Assembly: GCF_048544455.1 (NCBI RefSeq)
Contig: NC_133529.1
Span: forward strand, 44,059,456-44,123,455
Source: Silene latifolia
Taxonomy: Eukaryota > Streptophyta > Magnoliopsida > Caryophyllales > Caryophyllaceae
Direction of reading: 5' to 3'
Length of the DNA: 64,000 nt
Positions 46,231-55,818 of this stretch are shown here, piece after piece (position 1 is the stretch's first letter; each line of letters starts with the position of its first letter). The position numbers and the translations under genes are program-made. The notes below the pieces were generated by a model. That model worked only from the letters and a program-made list of their open reading frames with translations. It did no database searches and had not been told where the DNA came from.

Positions 46231-46420
46231 TACTCGGTCAAGAGGAATAGTGTCTGATCGAGTAGAATGGGCGCTCAAAACTGCTCGATCGAATGGAATT
46301 TAGGTCGATCGAGTGGTTTCTCATCCTGCAGGTGGTCGATCGAGTAGATTAATCACTCGATCGAGTGAATTCATCAGCAAAAGTGCTCGATCGAGTAGAA
46401 TGACTACTCGATCGAGTGAT
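46231..46420 (-). repeat. TCGATCGA array after ORF1 of element H
   Basis: Six TCGATCGA octamers between 46284 and 46418, several extended to ACTCGATCGAGT, plus decayed copies near 46232 and 46256. The GGTCGATCGAGT variant also occurs. Confidence 0.9.
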
Positions 46421-46550
46421 CCTCGGTGTAATTCTGCAAAACGCAATAAAAACAACCCGCAACTAACGTAAAACAAGCTTAATCGAGACCGTCTATGGTA
46501 TAAAAACCATTTATTACAACTTAAATGAAATAAAATGCAGAATAAAATTG

Positions 46551-46566
46551 CCGGGTTGCCTCCCGG
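46551..46566 (-). promoter_or_regulatory. Post-ORF1 hairpin of element H
   Basis: CCGGG (46551-46555) and CCCGG (46562-46566) form a 5-bp GC stem. The sense-strand loop AGGCAA lies in the GGGAGGCAACCC context that is common after ORF1/pol in plant gypsy elements. It is in the same relative place as the TGGTGG/CCACCA stem of C, E, F and G. Confidence 0.6.
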
Positions 46567-46619
46567 GTAGCGCTAGCTTCAGTCAGGTCCCAGCTCGACC
46601 TTCTTTTCTTCGAGCCTCT

Positions 46620-48017
46620 CTAATAGTCATAATCAAAACAGCTCAAAGCGCGCAGCATTAGATCATAAACCTGCGCATGTGCTACAAAAAAGCATAAGTA
46701 GCACCAAAGTGGAATAGCAAAATAGGAAAAAAAAATGTTTAACTTTTTAAGTCGTACAAATTTCCTATGAGCGCTCCTAAATTTATCCACAAAATATAGG
46801 AGCGCGGGAGCAATTAACGATAATCTAGGGTCCCGTTTTAGATTAACAATTTTAAGATGACAAGGACGGTAAAAATTTGCTAATTTAATCGTCCACTTGA
46901 GAGGGGGTATAACTTTAAAAGAAATAGCACGAGTCAAACGAGGCAAAATACTATTAGAACAAACAATAATAAAATTATCGTTTACTACCTCAGGTTGGTT
47001 GCTCTCAATGACGGAATCATATATAAAAGAATTTATTACCTCTTTCGTGCTAGGAGCAATTACCGACTCAGCTGTCCTTTCGTCGCCCTCAGTGGAATTC
47101 AGCCCATACATCTCAGCTTCAAGTGTATCCGACTCAGCTTTGAATAAGGGGGATTCACTGTAGCCGTCATCATCGTCAAAATCGTCGTCTAAAATGAACC
47201 CAAGCAACATAGCACTGCTCTTGCTGGCCAACTCATTTGATCGAGCAGATGTATTACTCGATCGAGCATTTCCCTCCCGCATTTCACTCGATCGAGCAAC
47301 AAAATCACTCGATCGAGAACTATCCTCCTGCATTCCACTCGATCGAGTAGAGATATTGCTCGATCGAGGACTTTCTTCTGGAAATTCACTCGATCGACTA
47401 CTTTTAGTTACTCGATCGAGTGATTCTTCTTGCATAGGGCTGAAATCTTCGTGTGGGGCGGTGAAATGTGATAGAAACTCGTCGTTGGAGTCATAAAAGT
47501 CATCCTCAGCATTGGGCAACACGGTTTCCTCAGGGGAAAAACCGCTCTCAGCAAGGTATACCTCTTCTTCTTGCGTCTCAGCTGTTAACTGAGCAATGTG
47601 TGACTCCAGCTCAAGGATTCGAGCGTCCATATGTTTATTACTCTCTTGTATTTTGAATACAAGCGTCCCCATTAAATATGTCAGCTCCGTGATCTCTTCT
47701 ATCTCTATCTCAGCTGCTAACTGAGCAACTACAGACTTGAGCTCATCAACTCGCGAGAAGAATTGTCTATCATAATCTTGCTGAGCTTGCATTTGAGATG
47801 CAAGTGTCTCCAATAAAGATTTCAGCTCCGCAAATTCTTCTTCTTGTATATCGGGAGGATCTTGTTGCGGTGGCCATTGATAGGGTGGATGTGGCGGCAC
47901 AACTACAGTTTGCATTGTGCTCAAGAAGACCACATCCCCAAGATTTCTTCCTTTCCCAACTAGCGGGTTTTTCAGCTTGGGCTTCAAGCGAGCAATTAGT
48001 CGGGAGACAGATGTCAT
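46620..48017 (-). CDS. ORF1 of element H: coiled-coil protein of unknown function
   Basis: An intact frame of 465 residues from ATG 48017. Order: a basic start (MTSVSRLIARLKPKLKNP), a Pro-rich PPHPPYQWPPQQDPPD stretch, two coiled-coil repeats (EEEFAELKSLLETLASQMQ...DRQFFSRVDELKSVVAQLAAEI, then a similar unit ending LELESHIAQLTAE), an acidic part, and a Ser/Arg-rich stretch of RSS-type repeats encoded by the TCGATCGA array. A basic and hydrophobic C-terminal part ends VYDLMLRALSCFDYDY. That last motif matches the end of ORF1 in C and the tail after gag in E and G. There is no CCHC, protease or known domain. It may be a gag substitute; this is inference. Confidence 0.75.
   Translation of the reverse strand: MTSVSRLIARLKPKLKNPLVGKGRNLGDVVFLSTMQTVVVPPHPPYQWPPQQDPPDIQEEEFAELKSLLETLASQMQAQQDYDRQFFSRVDELKSVVAQLAAEIEIEEITELTYLMGTLVFKIQESNKHMDARILELESHIAQLTAETQEEEVYLAESGFSPEETVLPNAEDDFYDSNDEFLSHFTAPHEDFSPMQEESLDRVTKSSRSSEFPEESPRSSNISTRSSGMQEDSSRSSDFVARSSEMREGNARSSNTSARSNELASKSSAMLLGFILDDDFDDDDGYSESPLFKAESDTLEAEMYGLNSTEGDERTAESVIAPSTKEVINSFIYDSVIESNQPEVVNDNFIIVCSNSILPRLTRAISFKVIPPLKWTIKLANFYRPCHLKIVNLKRDPRLSLIAPALLYFVDKFRSAHRKFVRLKKLNIFFSYFAIPLWCYLCFFVAHAQVYDLMLRALSCFDYDY
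47236..47420 (-). repeat. TCGATCGA array inside ORF1 of element H
   Basis: Seven TCGATCGA octamers at about 20-30 nt spacing (near 47258, 47288, 47309, 47339, 47359, 47389 and 47412) plus a variant at 47238. In frame they encode SSRSS, ARSS, TRSS and similar repeats. Confidence 0.92.
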
Positions 48018-48133
48018 CTTGGCAAGAGGGATCGAAGGTACTCAAGCCTTCCCTTCGATAATCTCCCTCGTTAGCCTGTCTAATAAACCCGTAGGCCTAT
48101 CAAAACAAAGACTAAAGAAAAAGATAAGAACGA

Positions 48134-48161
48134 CCTCAAGGTACTTAGTCTTCCCTTGAGG
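48134..48161 (-). promoter_or_regulatory. Leader hairpin of element H
   Basis: CCTCAAGG (48134-48141) pairs with CCTTGAGG (48154-48161), an 8-bp stem 41 nt from the PBS. Confidence 0.7.
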
Positions 48162-48201
48162 CGAAAAGACAAACAAAATAAAACAGATAAAAAGCGTCGC
48201 C

Positions 48202-48219
48202 TCCCCGGCAACGGCGCCA
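48202..48219 (-). promoter_or_regulatory. Primer binding site of element H (tRNA-Asp type)
   Basis: TGGCGCCGTTGCCGGGGA on the minus strand, 5 nt inside the 5' LTR. Confidence 0.9.
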
Positions 48220-48224
48220 AAATT

Positions 48225-49711
48225 TGATACGGTCGTTATGTATCAAAAATAAATACCTAAGTACAACTAACTAATAGCTAGCAGTAAGCAGGGTCGATCT
48301 CCACAGGGAGGCTATTTTGCTAATTATCTGTTTAACTCAGTCCGTCAGGATGTCACGAAAATGGGGATTTAAATGTGATTTTCTAAACAAATAAGAGTAA
48401 GGAAAAGAGAATAAGAGAAGGGGATTAAACAGATAGAGAAAAACAGCTAAGACAAACGGTTCACCATAATCATCCGGTCAAGTAATCTAGGTCTCAGGTC
48501 AATGCAAATACGGTCTAAGGGGTAACGAACGTCACCTTTCGGTCCTTAATTCACCCTAAAGCGTAAACAGCTTAACTTTCGCCCTCACTGCAATACTCTA
48601 TTGTTCGCTACTAGTCTCGCCTCTTCCAACCTTTCGGTCCAGGTCGAGGATCACTAAGAAATAAATGCCTAATTGCGTCGACTCAATCAGACAGATACAA
48701 TTAACTGCAACATTTAACCAACAAAGACAATACCAGCATTAACCCAATAAATCGATTACTCTCCCTTCATAATTATGGATCCCCTATAGTCTTAGCAGAG
48801 GGGAATTAGCTACTCATATTAATGCTAATAATGACAATAACAGGAGAATTAAATAGAGTAGATGACATATTGTAGTTAATGGGGAAACTAACTAACATAA
48901 GCTAATAACTAATTAGAGATGCTAATCAAAGAGAAGAAACAAAGCAGAGATTACTAGAGAGATTAAGGATTGAAAACAGAAATATTAAGGTTAAAGGAGG
49001 AGAGTTACAATCAAGTTTTGAGAAAGGGAAAGAGAGAGCAGCCGCGCGAGAAGAACAAAAACAAAACAACGTGATAAAAGTTCTGAGTCTCCTCCTCATG
49101 ATCCCCTCCTAGGTCTAAATTAACTACTCTTGTTTTATACTAAGTAATATCATTATTATTAACTAAATATAAGATAAACATAAGATATAATCTAATTATA
49201 CTCGACACTATTATCCTCGCTGTAGCTAGTACTCGATCGACCATTTATCTACTCGATCGAGTACTTTTCCTGCTTTGCGCACTGAACTTCAAACGGCTGC
49301 CATTTCTTCGTTACTTGGGAAAATAGGGCGATTCCGGTGGCGTTGGAAATCTAAGAGGACAAACTTTCATCTCCAATTGGAATCACCAGAATATCTGTTG
49401 TAGAACTCGAGATATGGCTCTCCAAAGTAGGCACTATCAATTTGAAGTTCTTCCTTTGCTCGCCTAGCTATCTTTCTTCTTTGCGCATCCCAAAATAGCT
49501 ACATTCCCGCTCCAAATTCACTCTTCCTCCAAATGCATGCTAAACGGACGGCAAATGGCTTGATTTCACTACTTTATGGTCCATTCCTGCATTTAAGACA
49601 AAATACACCAAAGTAGCATATTCGGGGCATTTCGTAGCATAAAACCACGATAAAAGCATAAAGATACGCGCATAAATTAGGCTAAAAAGACTATATAAAA
49701 TGCACGTATCA
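48225..49711 (-). repeat. 5' LTR of element H
   Basis: 1487 bp. TCGATCGA at 49233-49240 and 49253-49260. Confidence 0.92.
49133..49139 (-). promoter_or_regulatory. TATA-like box, H 5' LTR
   Basis: TATAAAA on the minus strand; same context as the other H LTR. Confidence 0.5.
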
Positions 49712-49712
49712 C

Positions 49713-52604
49713 ATGTCTAGGAGATCACAAGGTAACTTATTACCCATTGATATTGAAATCGAAAGAACTTTGACCAACAATAGAAGACTTGCTAGAAATA
49801 CTTTGAGAGGTATTGGTGAGATTGTGGACATTCAACCAAATAACATTGAGTTCATCAACCCTTTTGCAAGAGAAGGAGAGGATAACCCAATACAAAACCC
49901 ACCACAAAATCAACCCACAATGCCTAAATTTTCATCACATTCTGTACCAACCGAGGAGAACCTACCAAATGGTACTCCTACACCACAACATTTAACCGGT
50001 AATTTCATTGCCAAATCCGCATTTATACAATTAGTTGAGAGAAGTCAATTTGGAGGGATGCCTAGTGAAGACCCTCATTCTCATATGGAGACTTTTTGTG
50101 ACTATTGTGATGCGATTTCTCAAACCGGAGTTACTCAAGACCAAATTCGATGGGTCTTATTTCCTTTTTCTTTGATTGGTACCGCGAAACAATGGTTGAA
50201 GAGCCTAGATAAGGCTACTCTTGGTATTGATTCTTGGAAGAAATTGGCACTTGCTTTCTACAAGAAATTCTATCCTCCGGAGAAGACTAACATGTTGAGA
50301 GCCCAAATCACCGGGTTCAAACAAAGGGATGAGGAATCTTTGTATGAAGCATGGGAGAGATTCAAGGACACTTGTCGATCTTGTCCACACCATGGACTTA
50401 GCGAGTGGTTCCTTGTACAACAATTTTAGAATGGTCTATACAAAGACTCCCGAAACATTCTCAATATGGGATCAAATGGTATGTTCACCGAAGTCGATGA
50501 CAATCAAACATGGAACAAAATTGAGGAAATGGCGGTCAATAACTCACAATATATTAGACCTCGGAAGGCTACTAGAGGAGGAAAGCATGAGGTCGACTCC
50601 ATTACTCAATTGGGTGCTCAACTTAGTGCTCATATTGATACCATTAATTTGAAGTTTGAGAAGGCCATGACTAAACTTGAAGAGGCCTCCAAATCACCCA
50701 AGCAACATGTTAAAGCTATGGTGGCATCATCATCAATTCCAAGTGGAGTATGTGAGAATTGTGGAACTTTGGGACATGACCAAAGTGAATGTAGGGGAAC
50801 AAGTGAATGCTTTCCAAGCATACAAAAGTGGCACCCCTTATTCCAACTATTACAATGAGAACACCAAATTCCACCCCAATCTTTCATACAAAAGTCAAAA
50901 TGTTCAAAACCCTCAAACATACACCCCACCTCCAATGAGAAACCAAGCTCAAAGACCCTTTTACAATCAAAACCAAAGTTATCAAAATCAACCTCCATAC
51001 AATCAAACAAATGACTAAGGTTTTGATGTTCAAAAAGCGGTCCTCCAAATGCAAAAGAACCAACAAGAATTTTTCACTCAAATGCAAAAGGATAGCCAAG
51101 CAAAAGACATCACCATCAACAACATACTAGCTCATACAAAGATGTTGGAGACCCAAATGTCTCAATTAGCATCTTCTAGTTCTCAAAGACAAAAGGGGCA
51201 ATTACCACCTCAAGGTAATCCCCCAAGACATGAGTCGGTGAGTGCCATCCATTTGAGGAGTGGTACAAGGTATGAAGGGCCGAAGAGGCCCATTGATGAA
51301 GATGTTGTGAATGCTAGTGACAAGGAAAGAGTTGAAAACTGTAAGAAAGAAGAAGAACCCACCACCATTTAATAAGTTTTAAAGAATAAGAATGAAGAGA
51401 AGGCTAAGGAGAAAGAGCCTATTGTGATTAGACTTCCATTTCCAAGTCGTCAAGCTAAGCCTAAGTTTGATGAACAACTTGGAAAGTTCATGGAGATTGT
51501 GAAGAACTTGGAAGTCTCAATCTCATTCACCGAATTGATTAACCATGTTCCGGCCTATGCGAAATACATGAAAGAAATTCTTACAAAGAAGAAATCCATC
51601 CGGAAGCTAGAGACTATTGCTTTAACCAAGGTGAGTAGCGCCATCTTACAAGGAAATTCACCTCCAAAACTCAAGGATCCGGGGAGTTTCTCTATTCCAT
51701 GCACCATTGGCAACACTACAATCAACAAAGCTCTATGTGACCTTGGGGCAAGTGTGAGTGTCATGCCATACTCGGTGTGCAAGAGGCTAGGAATGGGAGA
51801 GCTCAAGTGCACTAATATCACACTTCAAATGGCGGATCGATCAACGAAGACACCTTTAGGGGTATGGGAGGATGTGCCGGTAAGAATTGGCAAGTTCTTC
51901 ATCCCGGTGGACTTTGTTATTGTTGACATGGAGGAAGACTCCAACATTCCTATCATTTTAGGAAGACCATTCTTACACACCGCAGGAGTGGTGATTGACG
52001 TGAAACATAGAGAGCTCACACTTGAAGTGGGAGATGAAACAATCACTTTTAACCTTGATAAGACAATGAGAGCTCCCCGCTTACATGAGCCATGTTTCAT
52101 GGTTGATCATTATAGCCGAGAAAGTGATAGGAAGAAGTTGGCATCTCAATGCAAATAACAATCTATGGTTAAAGAATCACCACCCATATGGGAGAAGAAA
52201 GTGGATAATCTCCAAGATGCTCTATCCAAAGAGCAAGAATGTTTCAACAAGAATGAGAGCTTGAATAGCTCACCACCACTCATGACAAGAGAAGAAGAAG
52301 GCCTCATCGGCCATAATGACAAGAAGGAGGAATTATTTTCATCAACTCATGATACTATTGGGAAGCAAGCTAATGAAGTAGCGGTTTATAGGATGATGAG
52401 TTTGAAGGGTTATTCAATCCTTATATTGGTAATGCTATGACCCAAGACCAAGGCTTTGGTGACCATTTCCACTCAAGTCACCACAATGAAGAACACAATG
52501 TGCAAAGGTCTATTGAAGATGTTTATAATGACAATGAACAAGCCTTCGATTACTTCTTCAAGGTGTTGAGCAACATCAACAACACCTTGGCTATGCCTCC
52601 TTGA
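49713..52604 (+). pseudogene. gag: gag-protease of element G
   Basis: Homologous to E ORF1. Starts MSRRSQGNLLP at 49713, the ATG kept inside the CATGT duplication of H. Landmarks: the capsid block RWVLFPFSLIGTAKQWLK, the CCHC knuckle CENCGTLGHDQSEC near 50752, a Q/N-rich part with QQEFFTQMQ, and the protease active site ALCDLGASVSVMP near 51740. Breaks: TGG to TAG at about 50427, an 8-bp deletion with frameshift near 50805, CAA to TAA at 51016, and stops near 51370 and 52156. The tail QAFDYFFKVLSNINNTL...MPP ends at TGA 52602-52604. No RT follows. Confidence 0.88.
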
Positions 52605-52627
52605 CATCTCATACATGAATGAGAGTT

Positions 52628-52652
52628 TGGTGGAGTCCTCCCTAAACCACCA
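52628..52652 (+). promoter_or_regulatory. Post-ORF hairpin of element G
   Basis: TGGTGG (52628-52633) and CCACCA (52647-52652), 23 nt after the stop. Confidence 0.7.
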
Positions 52653-52943
52653 TTTGTAAATATTCTAACCTCTTAACTTGCATTTTACTTATTGTATTGC
52701 ATTTTTGTCAATTTTGGATTTATATTTTTATGCTTTGATCAAGATTATCATTTTGAGAGAAAGTAAGGGAGGGACTTATATGTTTATTGATGTGTAGTGT
52801 TTTGACATAGTGTGGGGATAGCAATTGCCTAGGCTATCCAAGCCTTCGTAGTGCCCCCACAATGAAGATCAAAGGAACGAAGAGAAAATGACTTGGGTTA
52901 CGGAATACCCACGGGTGGAACTGAATCCATGAGGTATAGGGGC

Positions 52944-53216
52944 AATCCGAGCGTCTAAGGAAGAATCCGCTCGTCTTGGCTACAATCCGAGCGTCCTGTG
53001 AGAAAGACGCTCGTCCTGAAAGAGCTGGAAAGGAAGTTTTTTCTCTGACTGAAGATCCGAGCGTCTCATGAGAAATCCGCTCGTCTCAACCAAGACGCTC
53101 GTCTCAGTGAGGATCCGCTCGTCCTGCTTCTATTAAAATATGGGATTTCTCCCTGACCAAGAATCTGAGCGTCCTCAACACAAGACGCTCGTCTCATGCT
53201 GAAGACGTTCGTCTCA
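52944..53216 (+). repeat. Palindrome array of element G
   Basis: Here hybrids dominate: AATCCGAGCGTC, AATCCGCTCGTC, GACGCTCGTC (several), ATCCGCTCGTCC and GACGTTCGTC. The pure ATCCG-NN-CGGAT form of C and E is absent. Confidence 0.85.
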
Positions 53217-53230
53217 GCACGGGTTGCATT

Positions 53231-53923
53231 TGTTGGAGCTTGTGTCCTCCACAAATTAGTGTGATAACATTTGTAAATCTCTTAAAGGTTCACAAGGGTA
53301 TACTTCGTATATTTAATCAGTTGATTAACGTTTACCTAATAACGGTTGGCTTGCTAGAAAGTTTGACGTTATTATCATACAGATGGCGGTGATCAACTGG
53401 TCCCTAAAGGTCACACCTATAGGATGTGTTTGAGAAATGTGGTTACAGAAATATAATCACATTGATGCCTAATATGACTAAACAGTTAGTCAATGTGTTG
53501 ATGAGACAATTATTTAATGAAGATTAAATAATATTAGTTGAGACGAATTAACTGTCAATTCGTAAATTGAATATAATAAGTTATATTTAATTAAATGTAT
53601 GTAATGTTAGCTTGGACGAATTAATCTGTTAATTCGTAATTAAATGTAATCGGTTATATTTAATATCAACAAGATAAATGTGTCATAGTGGTAATAGTGA
53701 GGGTACACAAACCAAGAGGTCATGGGTTCGATCCTCACTAGATGACAATTTAACACATTTTATACATTTTTGGAATAACAAAAAATAAGGAGATTACACT
53801 CCTTATTTCGGTTATATGGGCCGAAAATAGGGAAGATTATATCTCCCTAATTCACACCCATATTTCGGTTAGAATAAGAAGGAAAGGTAGATCATTATTC
53901 TACCCTAATTCTTTTTAACCTAG
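53231..53923 (+). mobile_element. Fragment I: 5' part of a copia-type LTR
   Basis: Starts TGTTGGAGCTTGTGTCCTCC, like the LTRs of A and D, and shares the GTTTGACGTT and GGCGGTGATCAACTGGTCCC blocks. It is cut at 53923 by element E, so the rest should lie beyond the window. GCATT at 53226-53230 is the candidate target site. Confidence 0.75.
53681..53747 (+). other. tRNA-like sequence inside LTR fragment I
   Basis: 67 nt. The ends TGTCAT and ATGACA pair (6 bp). An A-box-like TAGTGGTAATAG and a B-box-like GGTTCGATCC (53725 region) are correctly ordered, and the T-arm pairs at 4 of 5 positions. No proper anticodon arm. More likely a SINE head or tRNA relic than a working tRNA gene. Confidence 0.45.
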
Positions 53924-54270
53924 TGATTTGACCATAATTGGCGCATATTTAGCCCCCGAATTAGCCTTGTTCCCATGCTTTTTAGTGCCTATTTGGGTCA
54001 TTTCTTATCTTTAGTTCTTTGTTTTGCATATTCTTTGAGATTTTGATCCCTTGGTAGGAAAGGAGTAAGAATCTTGCATTTTCATGGCAAAACGAGACTA
54101 AATTGATCGAATTCAATGACCAAGCATCAAGAAGAGACGAGATTAGAAGGCCTTTGTACATATTATAGTAGAAGAGCAATGTTGAGAAAAGATCCTTTAG
54201 TCCCCAAGGAAATCCCCAAGGAATTTATGAAGAAAAGGGAAGAAAAGAAGAAGAATTGTTGCTGACGGAC

Positions 54271-54457
54271 AATCCGAGCGGATTGTCACCAATCCGTCCG
54301 TCCCATGAAGAAGACAATCCGAGCGGCTTTGCCACAATCCGCTCGGATTCCACCTCCACAATCCGCCCGGATTTCCCTGAATCCGCTCGGATTCCAACGC
54401 CAGAATCCGCCCGTCCCGACCCTATTCCGCCCGGATTCTAGTACAGCACGGATTGTC
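54271..54457 (+). repeat. Palindrome array in the E 5' LTR
   Basis: About ten modules, including AATCCGAGCGGATT, AATCCGTCCGTCCC, AATCCGCTCGGATT (twice), AATCCGCCCGGATT and AATCCGCCCGTCCC. Confidence 0.88.
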
Positions 54458-54582
54458 TTCTTCAAGCCTCAAAGAAAGACGCCCTTCTCTCAGAAAATAC
54501 CGGAGTCTCCTTGCTCAACTTAAAAAGTGTAATTACTAGTTTAGCCCTTAGTTAACCCTAATGCATCCTCTCTAATTTTCAC

Positions 54583-54590
54583 TATAAATA
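54583..54590 (+). promoter_or_regulatory. TATA-like box, E 5' LTR
   Basis: TATAAATACCCC, about 125 nt downstream of the palindrome array. Confidence 0.6.
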
Positions 54591-55685
54591 CCCCATTAGT
54601 CTAATTAGAGGAGCATGTTCTTCTTATCAATAATTAGTGTAGTTAATATCAATCAAATCTCTCTTTAATATTGTAATCAAGTATTAATCAAGTTTTAATC
54701 CAAGTTTTAGTTCTTCAATCTCTCTTTTGTTCATCCTTTATTTTGGGTAATTGAAGATTATTTGGGTTATTGTTGGGAGATTGACAACCTCTCAATCAAG
54801 CATTCAAGTACTTCTTTTATTCTTGCTTTATTATTGGAATCATTAGTAGGTATAATCTCTTAATCCCTTTTTAATTATTGCTAATTACTTTTATTTGTTC
54901 ATCATGTTTCACTTTGTTAGTATGATTGACAACCTTGCTAGCATGTTCAACATGATAATGAGTGAGTAGTCTCTTAGCTAGGGTTAACGGGTGATTAGGG
55001 GAAACCAACATGGGGAATGATTCATGCTTAAATTAATATGCTTTCATGTTTTATTTGCTTGCTTGTTTTGATCTCAACTCATGCACATGTTATATTTGAT
55101 GAAATGCTAAGCCTATGAATCCTTGCATTTACTATCATCTCCTATCTTTTCAATGAGACTTGTAAGACATAACCCAACTCGAGTCTCATTAGACCATGCA
55201 TGTTGTTGAGTAGGGAAGATTAAGTCGACTTGTAGGTGTTGTACAATCTAATCGATTCGGCTACGGGACCCAAACTTTCCTAGAATTGTAAGATATAACC
55301 CAACTCAATCCATCACAACAATAATTGCTTGCTTATAATTTGAGAACATGTTTGTATGATCATGTCCCATGATTCCCCTATGATCCCATGACACCCTAGT
55401 GCCTTTAATCAATTGTTTACACCCCTTTAATTCATCTTGCTTGTTTTATTTTCATTGCTATTTTAGTTTAGTAACCTTCTACATCAACCCAATTTGTGAC
55501 ACCCCTTAGACACCACTAGTTACAATAGAATTCTCATTTCAACTCCCGTCCCTTGGGATCCGACCTTTACTTGCCTCTTTACTAATTGTAGGGTTGCTTG
55601 TGGAGCTATAAATTGTGTTTTGATTCGACCGTGACCAACGACCACATCTTAATTTGTGAACACTTAGCGGGATCGCATCAAAAAA

Positions 55686-55700
55686 TGGCGCCGTTCGGGA
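55686..55700 (+). promoter_or_regulatory. Primer binding site of element E, shortened
   Basis: TGGCGCCGTTCGGGA: the tRNA-Asp site with 3 nt missing in the middle compared with C, G and H. Confidence 0.75.
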
Positions 55701-55755
55701 CGGTGTTTGTTTGATTTAGATTTGTTTTTATTGTTATTAGTTGTGTCTTTCTTCG

Positions 55756-55781
55756 CCTTGAGGAAGTAAAACTCCTCAAGG
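55756..55781 (+). promoter_or_regulatory. Leader hairpin of element E
   Basis: CCTTGAGGA (55756-55764) pairs with TCCTCAAGG (55773-55781), 56 nt after the PBS. Confidence 0.75.
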
Positions 55782-55818
55782 TTTGTTCTAATTGTTTTCG
55801 AGTTGTTTGATATTTTGC

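Larger units (their letters stand above)
43072..49711 (-). mobile_element. Element H: non-autonomous Athila-like retrotransposon
   Basis: LTRs 43072-44559 and 48225-49711, flanked by CATGT (43067-43071 and 49712-49716). In element order: 5' LTR (right), PBS, leader hairpin, ORF1, post-ORF hairpin, TCGATCGA array, 3' UTR, hairpin, PPT, 3' LTR. There is no capsid, protease, RT or integrase and no ORF2. LTR differences number about 13-15 by eye (about 1%). Length 6.6 kb. Confidence 0.92.
41790..53230 (+). mobile_element. Element G: non-autonomous Athila-like retrotransposon, interrupted and truncated
   Basis: Plus strand: a 5' LTR remnant, PBS, leader hairpin, gag-protease pseudogene, post-ORF hairpin and palindrome array, cut off at 53230 by copia fragment I. 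Element H sits exactly at the gag start codon. Sequence follows element E closely throughout. As in E, no RT, RNase H or integrase lies between protease and hairpin. Confidence 0.85.
53924..55680 (+). repeat. 5' LTR of element E
   Basis: 1757 bp from TGATTTGACC to GCATCA. The 3' LTR starts TGATGTGACC. It has a palindrome array in U3 (54271-54457). Confidence 0.88.

Noticed and set aside
46231..46420. Regularly spaced palindromes resembling a CRISPR array
   Set aside because: Spacing is irregular, repeats are only 8-14 nt, there are no cas genes, and the DNA is a plant retrotransposon.
53681..53747. Functional tRNA gene
   Set aside because: No credible anticodon stem-loop and a mismatch in the T-arm; kept only as a tRNA-like relic.
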